Source: Rhodoplanes tepidamans
Lineage (GTDB): Bacteria; Pseudomonadota; Alphaproteobacteria; Rhizobiales; Xanthobacteraceae
Direction of reading: 5' to 3'
Length of the DNA stretch: 64,000 nucleotides
NCBI RefSeq assembly: GCF_030813915.1
Contig: NZ_JAUSUJ010000004.1
Location: 62,001 to 126,000, forward strand
Shown one piece after another: positions 49,694 to 58,781 of this stretch (within the stretch, counting starts at the first letter, position 1; every line of letters begins with the position of its first letter). A program made the translations under genes and the position numbers. Below the pieces are notes generated by a model that made no database searches, was not told the origin of the DNA, and was given only the letters and a program-made list of their open reading frames with translations.

Positions 49694-51367
49694 TCACTTC
49701 TTCTTCCCGAACCCGGGAAAGCCCCGGAAACCACCACCGAGGCCGCCGAGCCCGGGCAGGCCCGGAATCTTCGGCAGGCCGGGCAGCGGCGGCGCCGCGG
49801 CCGGCTTCGCAGCCGGTGCGTCGCCCTTCGCGGCGTCGCCCTTGGCGGCATCGCCTTTGGGCGCCGGCAGCTCGGGCATTCCGGGCGGGACGCCGGGCAT
49901 TCCGGGGGGCGCCCCCGGGAAGCCGGGGAGACCGCCGGGCGGCAGCCCGCCCGGCATGTTGCCGAGCACGCCGGGCATCCGGTCGGCGAGCTTTTCCAGA
50001 TCGGCCTGGCTCGGCATGCCGCCGCCGAAGCCGAGCGCATTGGCGAGCCCGGCCAGCGGCCCGCGCTTGCCCGAGCCCATCTGCTTCATCATGTCGGCCA
50101 TCTGCCGGTGCATCTTCAGCAGCCGGTTGATCTCCTCGACCTTGGTGCCGGAGCCGGCCGCGATGCGCTTCTTGCGGCTCGCCTTGAGGAGGTCCGGGGT
50201 GCGGCGCTCCTTCGGCGTCATCGACTGGATGATGGCGATCTGATGCTTGATGATGCGGTCGTCGACATTCGCGGCGGCGATCTGGTTCTTCATCCGGGCG
50301 ATGCCGGGCAGCATGCTCATCATGCCGCCCAGCCCGCCCATCTTCAGCATCTGGTCGAGCTGCTCGCGCAGGTCGTTGAGGTCGAACTGGCCCTTGCGCA
50401 TCCGCTCGGCGGTGCGCCGCGCCCGCTCGGCGTCGATGGTGGCGGCCGCCTTCTCGACGAGCGAGACGATGTCGCCCATGCCGAGGATGCGGTCGGCGAT
50501 GCGGTTCGGGTGGAACTCCTCCAGCGCGTCGAGCTTCTCGCCGACGCCCATCAGCTTGATCGGCTTGCCGGTGACGGCCCGCATGGACAGGGCGGCGCCG
50601 CCGCGGCCGTCGCCGTCGACCCGGGTCAGCACGATGCCGGTGAGGCCGACCCGCTCGTCGAAGGAGCGCGCCAGATTGACGGCGTCCTGACCGGTGAGGG
50701 CGTCGGCGACCAGCAGCACCTCGTGCGGCTGCGCCGCTTGCTTCACCTCGGCGGCCTCGGCCATCATGGCCTCGTCCAGCGTGGTGCGGCCGGCGGTGTC
50801 GAGGACGACGACGTCGTAGCCGCCGAGCCGGCCCGCCTCGAGCGCGCGGCGCGCGATCTGCACCGGCGTCTGGCCGGCGACGATCGGCAACGTCTCGACG
50901 CCGACCTGGGTGCCGAGCACCGCGAGCTGCTCCTGGGCGGCCGGGCGGCGGGTGTCGAGCGAGGCCATCAGGACCTTGCGCTTGCCCTGCTCGGTGAGCC
51001 GCTTGGCGATCTTGGCCGAGGTCGTCGTCTTGCCCGAGCCCTGCAGGCCGACCATCATGATCGGCACCGGCGCCGGCGCGTTGAGATCGATCGGATCGGC
51101 GGTCGCGCCCAGCGTCTCGATCAGCTGGTCGTGGACGATCTTGACGACCATCTGGCCGGGCGTCACCGACTTGATGACCTCGATCCCGACGGCCCGCTCC
51201 TTCAGCTTGTCGATGAAGCCGCGCACCACGTCGAGGGCGACGTCCGCCTCGAGCAGGGCCCGGCGGACCTCGCGGGCGGCGGCGTCGACGTCGGCGGCGG
51301 TCAGCGCGCCACGCCGGGTCAGCCGGTCGAGGATGCCGGAGAGCTTGTCGGAAAGACCGTCGAACAT
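49694..51367 (-). CDS. ffh: Signal recognition particle protein Ffh
   Basis: The SRP54 GTPase that binds signal sequences and docks with FtsY. The 557-residue product has the N domain, the G domain with 'MVGLQGSGKTTTSAKIAKRL', 'DTAGRTTLDEAMM' and 'TRVDGDGRGGAALSMRAVTG', and the M domain with RNA-binding 'GSGTKVEEINRLLKMHRQMA'. The tail is long and Gly/Pro/Met-rich ('GLPGFPGAPPGMPGVPPGMP'), about 100 residues more than in E. coli. Start ATG at 51367. Its receptor gene ftsY lies in the same window. Confidence 0.97.
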   Translation of the reverse strand: MFDGLSDKLSGILDRLTRRGALTAADVDAAAREVRRALLEADVALDVVRGFIDKLKERAVGIEVIKSVTPGQMVVKIVHDQLIETLGATADPIDLNAPAPVPIMMVGLQGSGKTTTSAKIAKRLTEQGKRKVLMASLDTRRPAAQEQLAVLGTQVGVETLPIVAGQTPVQIARRALEAGRLGGYDVVVLDTAGRTTLDEAMMAEAAEVKQAAQPHEVLLVADALTGQDAVNLARSFDERVGLTGIVLTRVDGDGRGGAALSMRAVTGKPIKLMGVGEKLDALEEFHPNRIADRILGMGDIVSLVEKAAATIDAERARRTAERMRKGQFDLNDLREQLDQMLKMGGLGGMMSMLPGIARMKNQIAAANVDDRIIKHQIAIIQSMTPKERRTPDLLKASRKKRIAAGSGTKVEEINRLLKMHRQMADMMKQMGSGKRGPLAGLANALGFGGGMPSQADLEKLADRMPGVLGNMPGGLPPGGLPGFPGAPPGMPGVPPGMPELPAPKGDAAKGDAAKGDAPAAKPAAAPPLPGLPKIPGLPGLGGLGGGFRGFPGFGKKK

Positions 51368-51520
51368 GCGTCCGCCCGTCCCGTTGGACCTCTCCCGCGG
51401 AGAGGCAAAACCCAAACACGTGTGGCGCCCGAGGGCGCATCGCGCTGTCGGGCGTTGGCCTCCGGCCTCGCGGACCGGTCGGTTGATGTCGTCTCGGCGA
51501 GTGTCGAGAGCGACCTAGAC

Positions 51521-52222
51521 TTACGGGCGCGACCCGCCGGAGTCAACTTTCGGAACAACCTGCTCGATCGAGAACGACCGTTGGCCGCCCAAGGCCCAGA
51601 GGAAGTCGGATCCGAACGACGGCCGCGTGGAGACGCTCAGGTCGATCTTGTTGTCCGGGGAGTTCAGAGGAACGGTCTTTCCGCCGATCGTGATGTTTTG
51701 CGTCCCGGGAGGGGCGGTCAACGTCGTCGGCCCGGTCAGAGACCTTATACTGCCGATCTGGACAGTCCGCGTCTCGCTATTGGGTCCACCTGCAATCTGG
51801 GCCGTCACCGGAATGTTCGTCGTGCTCGGGACTCCGCCGGAGACCCTGGGATCGATCGTGATGGATTTGATCGACCCTGAGGCACTCGGGCCGGGAGGGG
51901 AGGCCGCCGGTTGCGCCTGCGCGATCGAAACCAGAGCAAAGTGTTGAAACGGCAGAACATCGCTGCGCCGCGGCGCATCCGCCCCGGCCACCAGATTGGT
52001 GATGATGCCAGGCGCGGCCACCCCCGCGACCAGTGCCTGCCTCACCTCGGTCGACCCCGTGCCATAGGCGATTGCCGCACCGATCAAGGCGAACAGAGAG
52101 AGCCCGAGAAGCAGCCCGAAACCCGGAAGCGGCGTATCCGGAAGAGACACATAGGTACTCGCCAGGCGAGCCGTGGTGGGCAGAACTCCCCCGAGAGCCC
52201 CAGCGATCAGAATCGGAACCAT
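51521..52222 (-). CDS. Hypothetical membrane protein with beta-rich C-terminal domain
   Basis: A 233-residue protein, less GC-biased than its neighbours. It begins with two to three membrane helices ('VPILIAGALGGVLPTTARLA', 'GFGLLLGLSLFALIGAAIAY', 'ALVAGVAAPGIITNLVAGAD'). Residues from about 125 form a Ser/Thr/Pro-rich, beta-like region ('GSIKSITIDPRVSGGVPSTT', 'TQNITIGGKTVPLNSPDNKI'). GGAGG lies 6 bases before the ATG at 52222. I do not recognise the family. The helix block followed by a soluble domain would suit a membrane-anchored partner or effector. Composition hints at acquisition. Confidence 0.65.
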   Translation of the reverse strand: MVPILIAGALGGVLPTTARLASTYVSLPDTPLPGFGLLLGLSLFALIGAAIAYGTGSTEVRQALVAGVAAPGIITNLVAGADAPRRSDVLPFQHFALVSIAQAQPAASPPGPSASGSIKSITIDPRVSGGVPSTTNIPVTAQIAGGPNSETRTVQIGSIRSLTGPTTLTAPPGTQNITIGGKTVPLNSPDNKIDLSVSTRPSFGSDFLWALGGQRSFSIEQVVPKVDSGGSRP

Positions 52223-52331
52223 TGCATCCTCCGAAGCAACGGAGGGCACAAATATAACACCTTCAGGTTGCATCGAAGATGCTGAACCGGATCACTTGTA
52301 CTTGACGGTTCCGCTCTGCTCGGTCGCCCCT

Positions 52332-52592
52332 CTATTCCAGGGTCGACCCGGCCTCGCCGAGCGGCGAGCCGCGCAGCGGGCGCGCGCCGACCCGCTCGAG
52401 GATCGAGACCACCTCGCCGACCGGCCCGGTCGGCACGTCCCGCGCCTCGTGCTCGCGGATCTCCCGCGCCACGAAGGCGCAGGCCGTGGCGAGATCGGCT
52501 TGCGTGGCCCCGGTCGCGATGATCTCGGCGACGATGGCGTCGTCGACCGGATGCACGGCGGACACGACCTGGTCCCGCGTCAACTCGGACAT
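52332..52592 (-). CDS. Small conserved hypothetical protein
   Basis: An 86-residue acidic helical protein: 'MSELTRDQVVSAVHPVDDAI', 'VAEIIATGATQADLATACAF', 'VGEVVSILERVG'. Similar ~80-residue proteins occur in Hyphomicrobiales, often beside stress or housekeeping genes; none is characterised to my knowledge. GGGAGG precedes the ATG at 52592. It is divergent from the metallo-beta-lactamase-fold gene. Confidence 0.75.
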   Translation of the reverse strand: MSELTRDQVVSAVHPVDDAIVAEIIATGATQADLATACAFVAREIREHEARDVPTGPVGEVVSILERVGARPLRGSPLGEAGSTLE

Positions 52593-52791
52593 GCGAACCT
52601 CCCGGATTTCGGAGCACGAGTCCGGGAGGTGGCGCCGGTTCCCGGACCGCTCGTGCTCACGCCAAACGGACGCGGCGCCCTGCCGCGTCTTGCTCCGGCC
52701 CGCGGATCGCCTAAGTACCGACAGCCGACCCGCAGCCCGGCTCGGGGAACGGGCGGATGGTCTCCGCGCCCCCTGGAAGAGAGATAGGAAC

Positions 52792-53856
52792 GTGCCGTCC
52801 ACCCGTCGAGGCCTGCTCCTCGGATTGTCCGGCCTGGCCGCCGCGGCGGCCGGCCTGTTCGGCGCGCGCGCCCGCGCCGCCCGCTACTACGAGGGGCCGG
52901 TCTCGGACCATTTCGACGGGACCGTGTTCCGCGACCCGCACGGGGCGTCCCCGAAGAGCTTCGCCGACCTCGCCCGCTGGTGGAGCGCCCGCGGCAACGG
53001 CGCCGACTGGCCCGACTGGGCGCCGAGCCCGCATCGCGACCGCCCGCCGGCCCGGGTGACCGGGACGCGGCTGCGCATCTCCTTCGTCGGGCATGCGAGC
53101 TTCCTGGTGCAGACCGGCGGCCACAACATCCTGGTCGACCCGGTGTGGTCGGAGCGCGCCTCGCCGTTCGGCTTCGTCGGCCCCCGGCGCGTCAACGACC
53201 CCGGCATCCCGTTCGCGGATCTGCCGAAGATCGACACCGTCTTGGTGTCGCACGGCCACTACGACCACCTCGACGCCGACACCCTGTCGCGGCTCGTCGC
53301 GGCGCACGGACCGCGGGTGATCACCCCGCTCGGCAACGACACCGTGATGGCCGACCACGACCCCGCCATCGCGGCCGAGGCCTTCGACTGGCACGACCGG
53401 GTGGAGCTCTCGCCCGAGGTCGCCGTCACCCTGGTGCCGCTGCGGCACTGGTCCGCCCGCGGCCTCCTGGACCGCAACAAGGCGCTGTGGGCCGGCTTCG
53501 TCCTGGAGACGCCGGCCGGCCGCATCTACCACGTCAGCGATTCCGGCTACGGCGACGGCTTCCGGTTCCGCGAGGCGGCCGAGCGCTACGGGCCGTTCCG
53601 CCTCGCCATCCTGCCGATCGGCGCCTACGAGCCGCGCTGGTTCATGCGCGACCAGCACATGAACCCGGAGGAGGCCGTGCAGGCGTTCCGCGACTGCGGC
53701 GCCGCGCTGGCGCTCGCCCACCACCACGGCACCTTCAAGCTGACCGACGAGGCGATCGACGCCCCGGTGACGGACCTGCGCGCCGCCTGCGCGGCGGCCC
53801 GGATCCCGGACGAGCGGTTCAAGGTGCTGAAGCCGGGCGAGGTGTGGGAGCTGTAG
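52792..53856 (+). CDS. Exported metallo-beta-lactamase-fold hydrolase, NAPE-PLD/UlaG type
   Basis: A 354-residue protein from a GTG start (AGGAAC upstream). The signal 'RRGLLLGLSGLAAAAAGLFG' may be twin-arginine dependent. The metal site is 'LVSHGHYDHLDADTL' (HxHxDH), with later His in 'LVPLRHWSARGLLDRN' and the Asp in 'YHVSDSGYGDGFRF'. 'HASFLVQTGGHNILVDPVWS' is typical of the NAPE-PLD-like branch that hydrolyses phosphodiesters of lipids. The substrate here is unknown. Confidence 0.88.
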   Translation: MPSTRRGLLLGLSGLAAAAAGLFGARARAARYYEGPVSDHFDGTVFRDPHGASPKSFADLARWWSARGNGADWPDWAPSPHRDRPPARVTGTRLRISFVGHASFLVQTGGHNILVDPVWSERASPFGFVGPRRVNDPGIPFADLPKIDTVLVSHGHYDHLDADTLSRLVAAHGPRVITPLGNDTVMADHDPAIAAEAFDWHDRVELSPEVAVTLVPLRHWSARGLLDRNKALWAGFVLETPAGRIYHVSDSGYGDGFRFREAAERYGPFRLAILPIGAYEPRWFMRDQHMNPEEAVQAFRDCGAALALAHHHGTFKLTDEAIDAPVTDLRAACAAARIPDERFKVLKPGEVWEL

Positions 53857-53861
53857 GTTCG

Positions 53862-53964
53862 GTCATTCCGGGGCGCAGCGAAGCTGCGAACCCGAAATCC
53901 AGTGGCAAACTCCGCATCCCGGGCTGGATTCCGGGTTCGCCGCTGCGCGACGCCCCGGAATGAC
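53862..53964. repeat. Intergenic palindromic element, family A copy 3
   Basis: 'gtcattccggggcgcagcga' ... 'cccgaaatcca' ... 'tggattccgggttcgccgc' ... 'gccccggaatgaca'. It fills the space between two convergent genes, starting 6 bp after a stop codon. Confidence 0.78.
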
Positions 53965-53975
53965 AGTCGCGGCCG

Positions 53976-54647
53976 TCACCGCAGCGGGACGAACACCTCG
54001 ATCACCAGCTTGTCCTCCGGCGTCGTCAGCGGGTCGGTGACGTAGACCTCGACGAACTGGTCCTGGGCGTCGAGGCCCTTGTCGTCGAGCTGGTTGGTGA
54101 TCGCCTCGTAGGTGGCGTCCATCGAGTCGTAGGAGCCGCGATGGACATATTTGAGCGCCTTGCCGGCCGGGGTCTGGCCGACGGCGAGGTCGCCGGTCGG
54201 GGCCGGATCGGGCGCCTTGGCGACCGGGAAGCCGGCCCGGAAGCTGAACCCGTTGTCGTCGGTCGCGGTGTAGACCGTGGTGGCGGGGCCGGACGGGCTC
54301 ACGCCCTGCTTCTGCAGATAGGCCGAGACGGTCTTCAGCGCGTCCTGGATCGCCTCGAAGGCGCGCTCCCAGCTCGCCTTGCCGGACACGTAGACGATGG
54401 TCCCGGGCTCCATCGTCACCTCCTGGCCGAACACCTCGCCGGCGGTCGCCGGGACCTGGTCGGCGGGGGGCGCCGCGGCGGGAGGCGCGGCGGGCTGGCC
54501 GGCGGCCGGCGGGGCCGCGGGCGTGGCGCCCTGCCCCTGACCCTGCCCCTGACCCTGCCCCTGCCCCTGGGCCCACCCGGGGCCGGAGTGCCACAACAGG
54601 ACGGCCGCAATGCCGGCGACGATCGCGACGAAACGGCGGGCTCGCAT
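53976..54647 (-). CDS. Exported GyrI-like small-molecule-binding domain protein
   Basis: A 223-residue protein with a signal peptide ('FVAIVAGIAAVLLWHSGPGW', cleavage near 'WAQ'), then an unusual (Gly-Gln)n run and a Pro/Ala-rich linker to about residue 68. The C-terminal ~150 residues ('TIVYVSGKASWERAFEAIQD', 'AGKALKYVHRGSYDSMDATY', 'FVEVYVTDPLTTPEDKLVIE') match the GyrI-like/SHS2 effector-binding fold, usually cytoplasmic in regulators. Here it is exported, so it likely binds a small ligand in the periplasm. No partner is visible. Confidence 0.8.
   Translation of the reverse strand: MRARRFVAIVAGIAAVLLWHSGPGWAQGQGQGQGQGQGQGATPAAPPAAGQPAAPPAAAPPADQVPATAGEVFGQEVTMEPGTIVYVSGKASWERAFEAIQDALKTVSAYLQKQGVSPSGPATTVYTATDDNGFSFRAGFPVAKAPDPAPTGDLAVGQTPAGKALKYVHRGSYDSMDATYEAITNQLDDKGLDAQDQFVEVYVTDPLTTPEDKLVIEVFVPLR
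54530..54570 (-). repeat. Simple sequence repeat coding Gly-Gln
   Basis: Six- to twelve-base units of CAGGG(G/T)CAGGG type on the coding strand encode six GQ dipeptides near the mature N-terminus. The units (ccctgcccctga repeated) could expand or contract in whole-codon steps of 6 bp. Confidence 0.75.
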
Positions 54648-54826
54648 CGGATGCTCCTGTCGGTCCTAGTACCGCGACGGATAGATCACGCCCCGGATGA
54701 ACGGAAGCCCAACGCCCGGGCGGACCGGCGGGGTCCGCCCGCGCAGCCCCCGGCCGCCCCTCGGCTGGCCAAAGGGGGCGGTTCTCCCATATAAGGCGCA
54801 AAACCACGAACCACCGGCTTCCCCCG

Positions 54827-55747
54827 ATGAGCGCCCTCGCCGACCAGCCCTATGTGAAGATGAACGGCCTCGGCAACGAGATCGTCGTCGTCGACCTGCG
54901 CGACCGGCCGGAAAAGCTCACGGCCGAGGACGCCCGCGCCGCGGCGCGGCCCGAGGGGGCGCCGTTCGACCAGCTGATGGTGCTCTATCCGCCGCGCACC
55001 CCCGGCACCGACGCGTTCGTGCGCATCTACAACACCGACGGCTCGGAGGCCGGCGCCTGCGGCAACGGCATGCGCTGCGTCGCCGACATCGTGTTCGCCG
55101 ACACCGGCAGGACGGCGCTGACCTTCGAGACCCGGGCCGGCCTGATCAACGCCTGGAAGGGCGAGGCGCCGCTGGTATCGACCGTCGACATGGGCGCCCC
55201 GAAGTTCGGCTGGCGCGACATCCCGCTCGCCGAGGAGTTCCGCGACACCCGGGCGATCGAGCTGCAGATCGGCCCGATCGACGCGCCGATCCTGCATTCG
55301 CCGTCGGTCGCCAGCATGGGCAACCCGCACGCGGTGTTCTGGGTCGACGATCCGTGGGCCTACGACCTCGGCAAGATCGGGCCGATGCTGGAGAACCACC
55401 CGATCTTCCCGGACCGCGCCAACATCACGCTCGCCGCCGTGACCGGGCCGGATCACCTGACCATGCGCACCTGGGAGCGCGGCGCCGGGCTGACCAAGGC
55501 GTGCGGCTCGGCCGCCTGCGCGACGGCCGTCTCGGCCGCCCGCACCGGCCGCACCGGCCGGCGCGTGCAGGTGACGCTGCCGGGCGGCGACCTGATCATC
55601 GACTGGCGCGAGCGCGACAACCACGTGCTGATGACCGGACCGGTCGAATACGAGCGGCACGGCCGCTTCGACCCGGCTCTGTTCGCCAGGGACGTCACCG
55701 GCGCCGCGACCGCCGGCGCACCCGCCGCCGGAGCGGCCGGCCGATGA
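54827..55747 (+). CDS. dapF: Diaminopimelate epimerase
   Basis: DapF interconverts LL- and meso-diaminopimelate for lysine and peptidoglycan synthesis without a cofactor. The two catalytic cysteines are in '[14 protein letters not shown]' and '[16 protein letters not shown]'. '[17 protein letters not shown]' is the usual start region. The product has 306 residues, slightly long because of an Ala/Gly-rich tail. TATAAG at 54790-54795 may be its -10 box. The stop overlaps the mtaB start (ATGA). Confidence 0.96.
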   Translation: MSALADQPYVKMNGLGNEIVVVDLRDRPEKLTAEDARAAARPEGAPFDQLMVLYPPRTPGTDAFVRIYNTDGSEAGACGNGMRCVADIVFADTGRTALTFETRAGLINAWKGEAPLVSTVDMGAPKFGWRDIPLAEEFRDTRAIELQIGPIDAPILHSPSVASMGNPHAVFWVDDPWAYDLGKIGPMLENHPIFPDRANITLAAVTGPDHLTMRTWERGAGLTKACGSAACATAVSAARTGRTGRRVQVTLPGGDLIIDWRERDNHVLMTGPVEYERHGRFDPALFARDVTGAATAGAPAAGAAGR

Positions 55748-57006
55748 GCGTCGACGTCGTCACCTTCGGCTGCCGGCTCAACGCCTTCGAGTCGGAGGCG
55801 ATCCGCCGTCGCGCGGAGGCCGCCGGCCTCGCCGACACGGTCGTCGTCAACAGCTGTGCGGTGACCTCCGAGGCCGTCCGGCAGACCCGTCAGGCCATCC
55901 GAAAGCTCAAGCGCGAGCGGCCCGCCGCGCGCGTCGTCGTCACCGGCTGCGCGGCCCAGACCGAGACCGCGACCTTCGTGGCGATGCCCGAGGTGGACCG
56001 CGTGCTCGGCAACACCGAGAAGCTGTCCGACGCGGCGTGGACCGAGACTCGCGCCGCCTTTTCGCGCGGCGTCGCCGACCCCGCCGCCAAGGCGGCCGTC
56101 AACGACATCATGGCGACGCGGAGCGGCGCCGCCCCGGCGATCGACGGCATCGAAGGGCGGGCCCGCGGCTTCGTCCAGGTGCAGAACGGCTGCGACCACC
56201 GCTGCACCTTCTGCATCATCCCGTTCGGCCGGGGCAATTCCCGCTCGGTGCCGCTCGACGACGTGATCGCCCAGGTGCGCCGCCTCGCCGCCAACGGCCA
56301 TGCCGAGGTGGTGCTGACCGGCGTCGACATCACCAGCTACGGCGCCGATCTCGCGGAGACGCCGCGGCTCGGCACGCTGGTGCGCCGCCTGCTCGCCGCG
56401 GTGCCGGAGCTGCCGCGCCTGCGGCTCTCCTCGATCGACTCGGTCGAGGCGGACGACGACCTGATGATCGCGCTCGCCGAGGAGCCGCGGCTGATGCCGC
56501 ATCTGCATCTGTCGCTGCAGGCCGGCGACGACATGATCCTCAAGCGCATGAAGCGCCGGCATTCGCGCCGGCACGCGATCGACTTCTGCGCCACGGTGCG
56601 GCGGCTGCGGCCGGACGTCGTCTTCGGCGCCGACATCATCGCCGGCTTCCCGACCGAGACCGAGGCGATGTTCGAGAGCTCGCTCGATCTCGTCGACGCC
56701 TGCGGACTGACCTATCTGCACGTCTTCCCGTTCTCGCCACGCCCCGGCACGCCGGCCGCCCGCATGCCGCCGGTCGCCGGCGCGGTGGTGAAGGAGCGCG
56801 CGATGCGGCTGCGCCGGAAGGGCGACGCGCTGCTTCTCCAGCATCTGGAAAACGAGATCGGCCGCCGGCGCGCCGTGCTGGTCGAGACCGGCAGCACGGG
56901 CCGCACCGAGCAGTTCACGCCGGTCAAAATCTCGGGCGGCACGCCCGGGAGCATTGTCGACGTGATCGTCACGGGCCACGATGGGCGGCGACTGCTCGCC
57001 GCCTGA
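55744..57006 (+). CDS. mtaB: tRNA t6A37 methylthiotransferase MtaB
   Basis: A radical-SAM enzyme that converts t6A37 to ms2t6A37 in tRNA. The N-terminal cluster cysteines are in '[12 protein letters not shown]', '[11 protein letters not shown]' and 'VVTGCAAQ'. The radical-SAM cluster is '[17 protein letters not shown]'. A TRAM-like segment ends the 420-residue protein. The start overlaps dapF by four bases. dapF-mtaB-ftsY order is widely kept in Alphaproteobacteria; here three genes have entered between mtaB and ftsY. Confidence 0.96.
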   Translation: MSVDVVTFGCRLNAFESEAIRRRAEAAGLADTVVVNSCAVTSEAVRQTRQAIRKLKRERPAARVVVTGCAAQTETATFVAMPEVDRVLGNTEKLSDAAWTETRAAFSRGVADPAAKAAVNDIMATRSGAAPAIDGIEGRARGFVQVQNGCDHRCTFCIIPFGRGNSRSVPLDDVIAQVRRLAANGHAEVVLTGVDITSYGADLAETPRLGTLVRRLLAAVPELPRLRLSSIDSVEADDDLMIALAEEPRLMPHLHLSLQAGDDMILKRMKRRHSRRHAIDFCATVRRLRPDVVFGADIIAGFPTETEAMFESSLDLVDACGLTYLHVFPFSPRPGTPAARMPPVAGAVVKERAMRLRRKGDALLLQHLENEIGRRRAVLVETGSTGRTEQFTPVKISGGTPGSIVDVIVTGHDGRRLLAA

Positions 57007-57016
57007 GGAGGCCTCG

Positions 57017-57388
57017 ATGAACGCCAGACTCCCACGTCTCTGCGTCGCCACCGTGCTCGCCGCCGCCACCACTGCACTCGCCGGACCGGCATCGGCCGTC
57101 GACTATTCGCCGATCGACTGCGCCCGGGCGAGCACGCCGGCCGACCGCACGATCTGCGGCAGCTACGCGCTCGGCCAGGACGAGGCCCGCATGGCGACCC
57201 TGTACGGCGTCGCCACCGCCCTGGTGGCCATGGGGCAGCGCGGCGACCTCCAGGACTCCCAGCGCGCCTTCATCAGGACGCGCGAGGCCTGCGGAACCGA
57301 CACCGCCTGCCTGTCGCGCGTCTACGCGACGCGGATCCGCGAGCTCGACGCCGTCATCGACGGCATCGCGTCGCGCGGGCCGTTCTGA
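57017..57388 (+). CDS. Small exported LprI-like/DUF1311 protein
   Basis: A 123-residue secreted protein with signal 'LCVATVLAAATTALAGPASA'. The mature domain has 'SPIDCARASTPADRTICGSY' and 'REACGTDTACLSRVYATRIR', giving four conserved cysteines and a helical core as in LprI/DUF1311 proteins. Some of these inhibit lysozyme. A GAGGAGG ribosome binding site precedes the ATG. It follows mtaB by 10 bp and so may share its transcript. Confidence 0.82.
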   Translation: MNARLPRLCVATVLAAATTALAGPASAVDYSPIDCARASTPADRTICGSYALGQDEARMATLYGVATALVAMGQRGDLQDSQRAFIRTREACGTDTACLSRVYATRIRELDAVIDGIASRGPF

Positions 57389-57410
57389 TCATCGGGGTCG
57401 AGCGCGCCGC

Positions 57411-57863
57411 GTGTCGAGCCATCATCCGAGTGTTGCGATCCGCATGCGCGTCGACCCGACCGAAACGTTCTCCACCACGATGCGGGTGGGCTTCGCCGAG
57501 GCGAGCGCCTTCGCGGCGCTCGCCGGCGACCGGAATCCGCTGCATCACGATGCCGGCTACGCGGCCGGCACCCGCTACAAGGTGCCGATCGTCTCCGGCC
57601 CGCAGATGGCGGCGCAGCTGATGGGCCTTCTCGCCAGCCACTACGCGGCGAAGGGCGCCGTGATCGGCCACGACATCTCGTTCCGCTTCCACGTGCCGAT
57701 CGAGGTCGACCAGGAGATCACGCTCGAATGGAGCGTCGACACGGTGACCGAGGCGCCGCACCTGAAGAGCGACGTGGTCGTCCTGCGCGGCCGCATCCTC
57801 ACCAGCACCGGCAAGGTCGCGACCACGGCCAAGGCGCGCATCCTGGTGGGGGAGTCGTTCTGA
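57411..57863 (+). CDS. MaoC-like hotdog-fold hydratase
   Basis: A 150-residue hotdog protein. The (R)-hydratase motif is seen as 'FAALAGDRNPLHHDAGYAAG' with the catalytic Asp/Asn and His. 'IVSGPQMAAQLMGLLAS' follows the usual 'PxxHG' position but lacks its His, so activity is uncertain. The proposed GTG start at 57411 lies 22 bp after the previous gene; an ATG at 57444 is an alternative. Confidence 0.8.
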   Translation: MSSHHPSVAIRMRVDPTETFSTTMRVGFAEASAFAALAGDRNPLHHDAGYAAGTRYKVPIVSGPQMAAQLMGLLASHYAAKGAVIGHDISFRFHVPIEVDQEITLEWSVDTVTEAPHLKSDVVVLRGRILTSTGKVATTAKARILVGESF

Positions 57864-57916
57864 GGCCGGCAGTCCGGCGCGGCTCACGCGCACGGCGGCC
57901 GGAACCATCGATCCGA

Positions 57917-57960
57917 CGTCCTTCGAGGCTCGGGCTTCGCCCGAGCGCCTCCGGGTGATG
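57917..57960. repeat. Intergenic palindromic element, family B copy 3 (half)
   Basis: 'gtccttcgaggctcgggctt' then 'cgcccgagcgcctccgggtg' and atgg. A single hairpin half-element that ends at the stop codon of the downstream convergent gene. Confidence 0.65.
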
Positions 57961-57962
57961 GA

Positions 57963-58754
57963 TTAAGGCGCTGGCCCTTGGTTCTCCCCGTCCCACCCGC
58001 AGGCCCGCAGCGTCGCGGCGAGGTGCTGCGGCACCGGGGCGGTGACGCGGACCGGCGGCTTGGTCTTCGACAGCGGCACCACGATCCCGCGGGCGTGCAG
58101 GTGCAGGCCGGGGCCGCCGAAGCGCGGGGCACGGCCGTAGATGTTGTCGCCCAGGATGGGAAAGCCCATGGCGGCGCAGTGGACCCGGAGCTGATGGGTG
58201 CGGCCGGTGAGCGGCGACAGCGCCAGCCAGGTGAGCGCCGGCGCCGTCCGCGGCCCGGAGGGAGCGCCGGCGACGTCCGGGCCGGCCGCCCCGCCGGCTT
58301 CGCCGGGTTGGCCGGGCTCGCCGGCCGCGCCGCTCCGGCCGAGGACCCGCCAGGTCGACACCGAGGGCAGGCCGGCCGGGTCCGGCTTCATCCACCAGCC
58401 GCGGGTCTCGTCGAGCCGGCCGAGCGGCATGTCGATGGTGCCCTCGTCCGCCTCCGGGCCGCCCTCGACCACGGCCCAGTAGGTCTTCTTCACCTCGCCG
58501 TGCTTGAACAGCAGCCCGAGATGGGCGAGCGCCTTGCGGTGGCGGCCCAGCACCAGGCAGCCCGAGGTCTCGCGGTCGAGCCGGTGGGCGAGCGCCGGCG
58601 CGCGCGGCAGGCCGAAGCGCAGCGCGTCGAACGACTCCTCCAGGCTCTCGCCACCCTTCGGCCCCTTGTGGACGGGCAGGCCGGCCGGCTTATCGATCAC
58701 GATCATCAGCCCGTCCCGGTAGAGGACGCGCGCAAGCATCTCTTCCTGTGTCAT
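57963..58754 (-). CDS. RluA-family pseudouridine synthase
   Basis: A 263-residue enzyme that isomerises uridine to pseudouridine in rRNA or tRNA. The catalytic Asp is in 'LAHRLDRETSGCLVLGRHRK'. 'VLYRDGLMIVIDKPAGLPVH' opens the fold and 'SPLTGRTHQLRVHCAAMGFP' holds the conserved Arg. No S4 domain is present, as in RluA itself. A Gly/Pro/Ala insert of about 30 residues ('GEPGQPGEAGGAAGPDVAGA') interrupts the domain. It is divergent from ftsY with only 27 bp between start codons, so their promoters overlap. Confidence 0.92.
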   Translation of the reverse strand: MTQEEMLARVLYRDGLMIVIDKPAGLPVHKGPKGGESLEESFDALRFGLPRAPALAHRLDRETSGCLVLGRHRKALAHLGLLFKHGEVKKTYWAVVEGGPEADEGTIDMPLGRLDETRGWWMKPDPAGLPSVSTWRVLGRSGAAGEPGQPGEAGGAAGPDVAGAPSGPRTAPALTWLALSPLTGRTHQLRVHCAAMGFPILGDNIYGRAPRFGGPGLHLHARGIVVPLSKTKPPVRVTAPVPQHLAATLRACGWDGENQGPAP

Positions 58755-58781
58755 GGCGAAAGCGCTATCACGGCACCCGAC

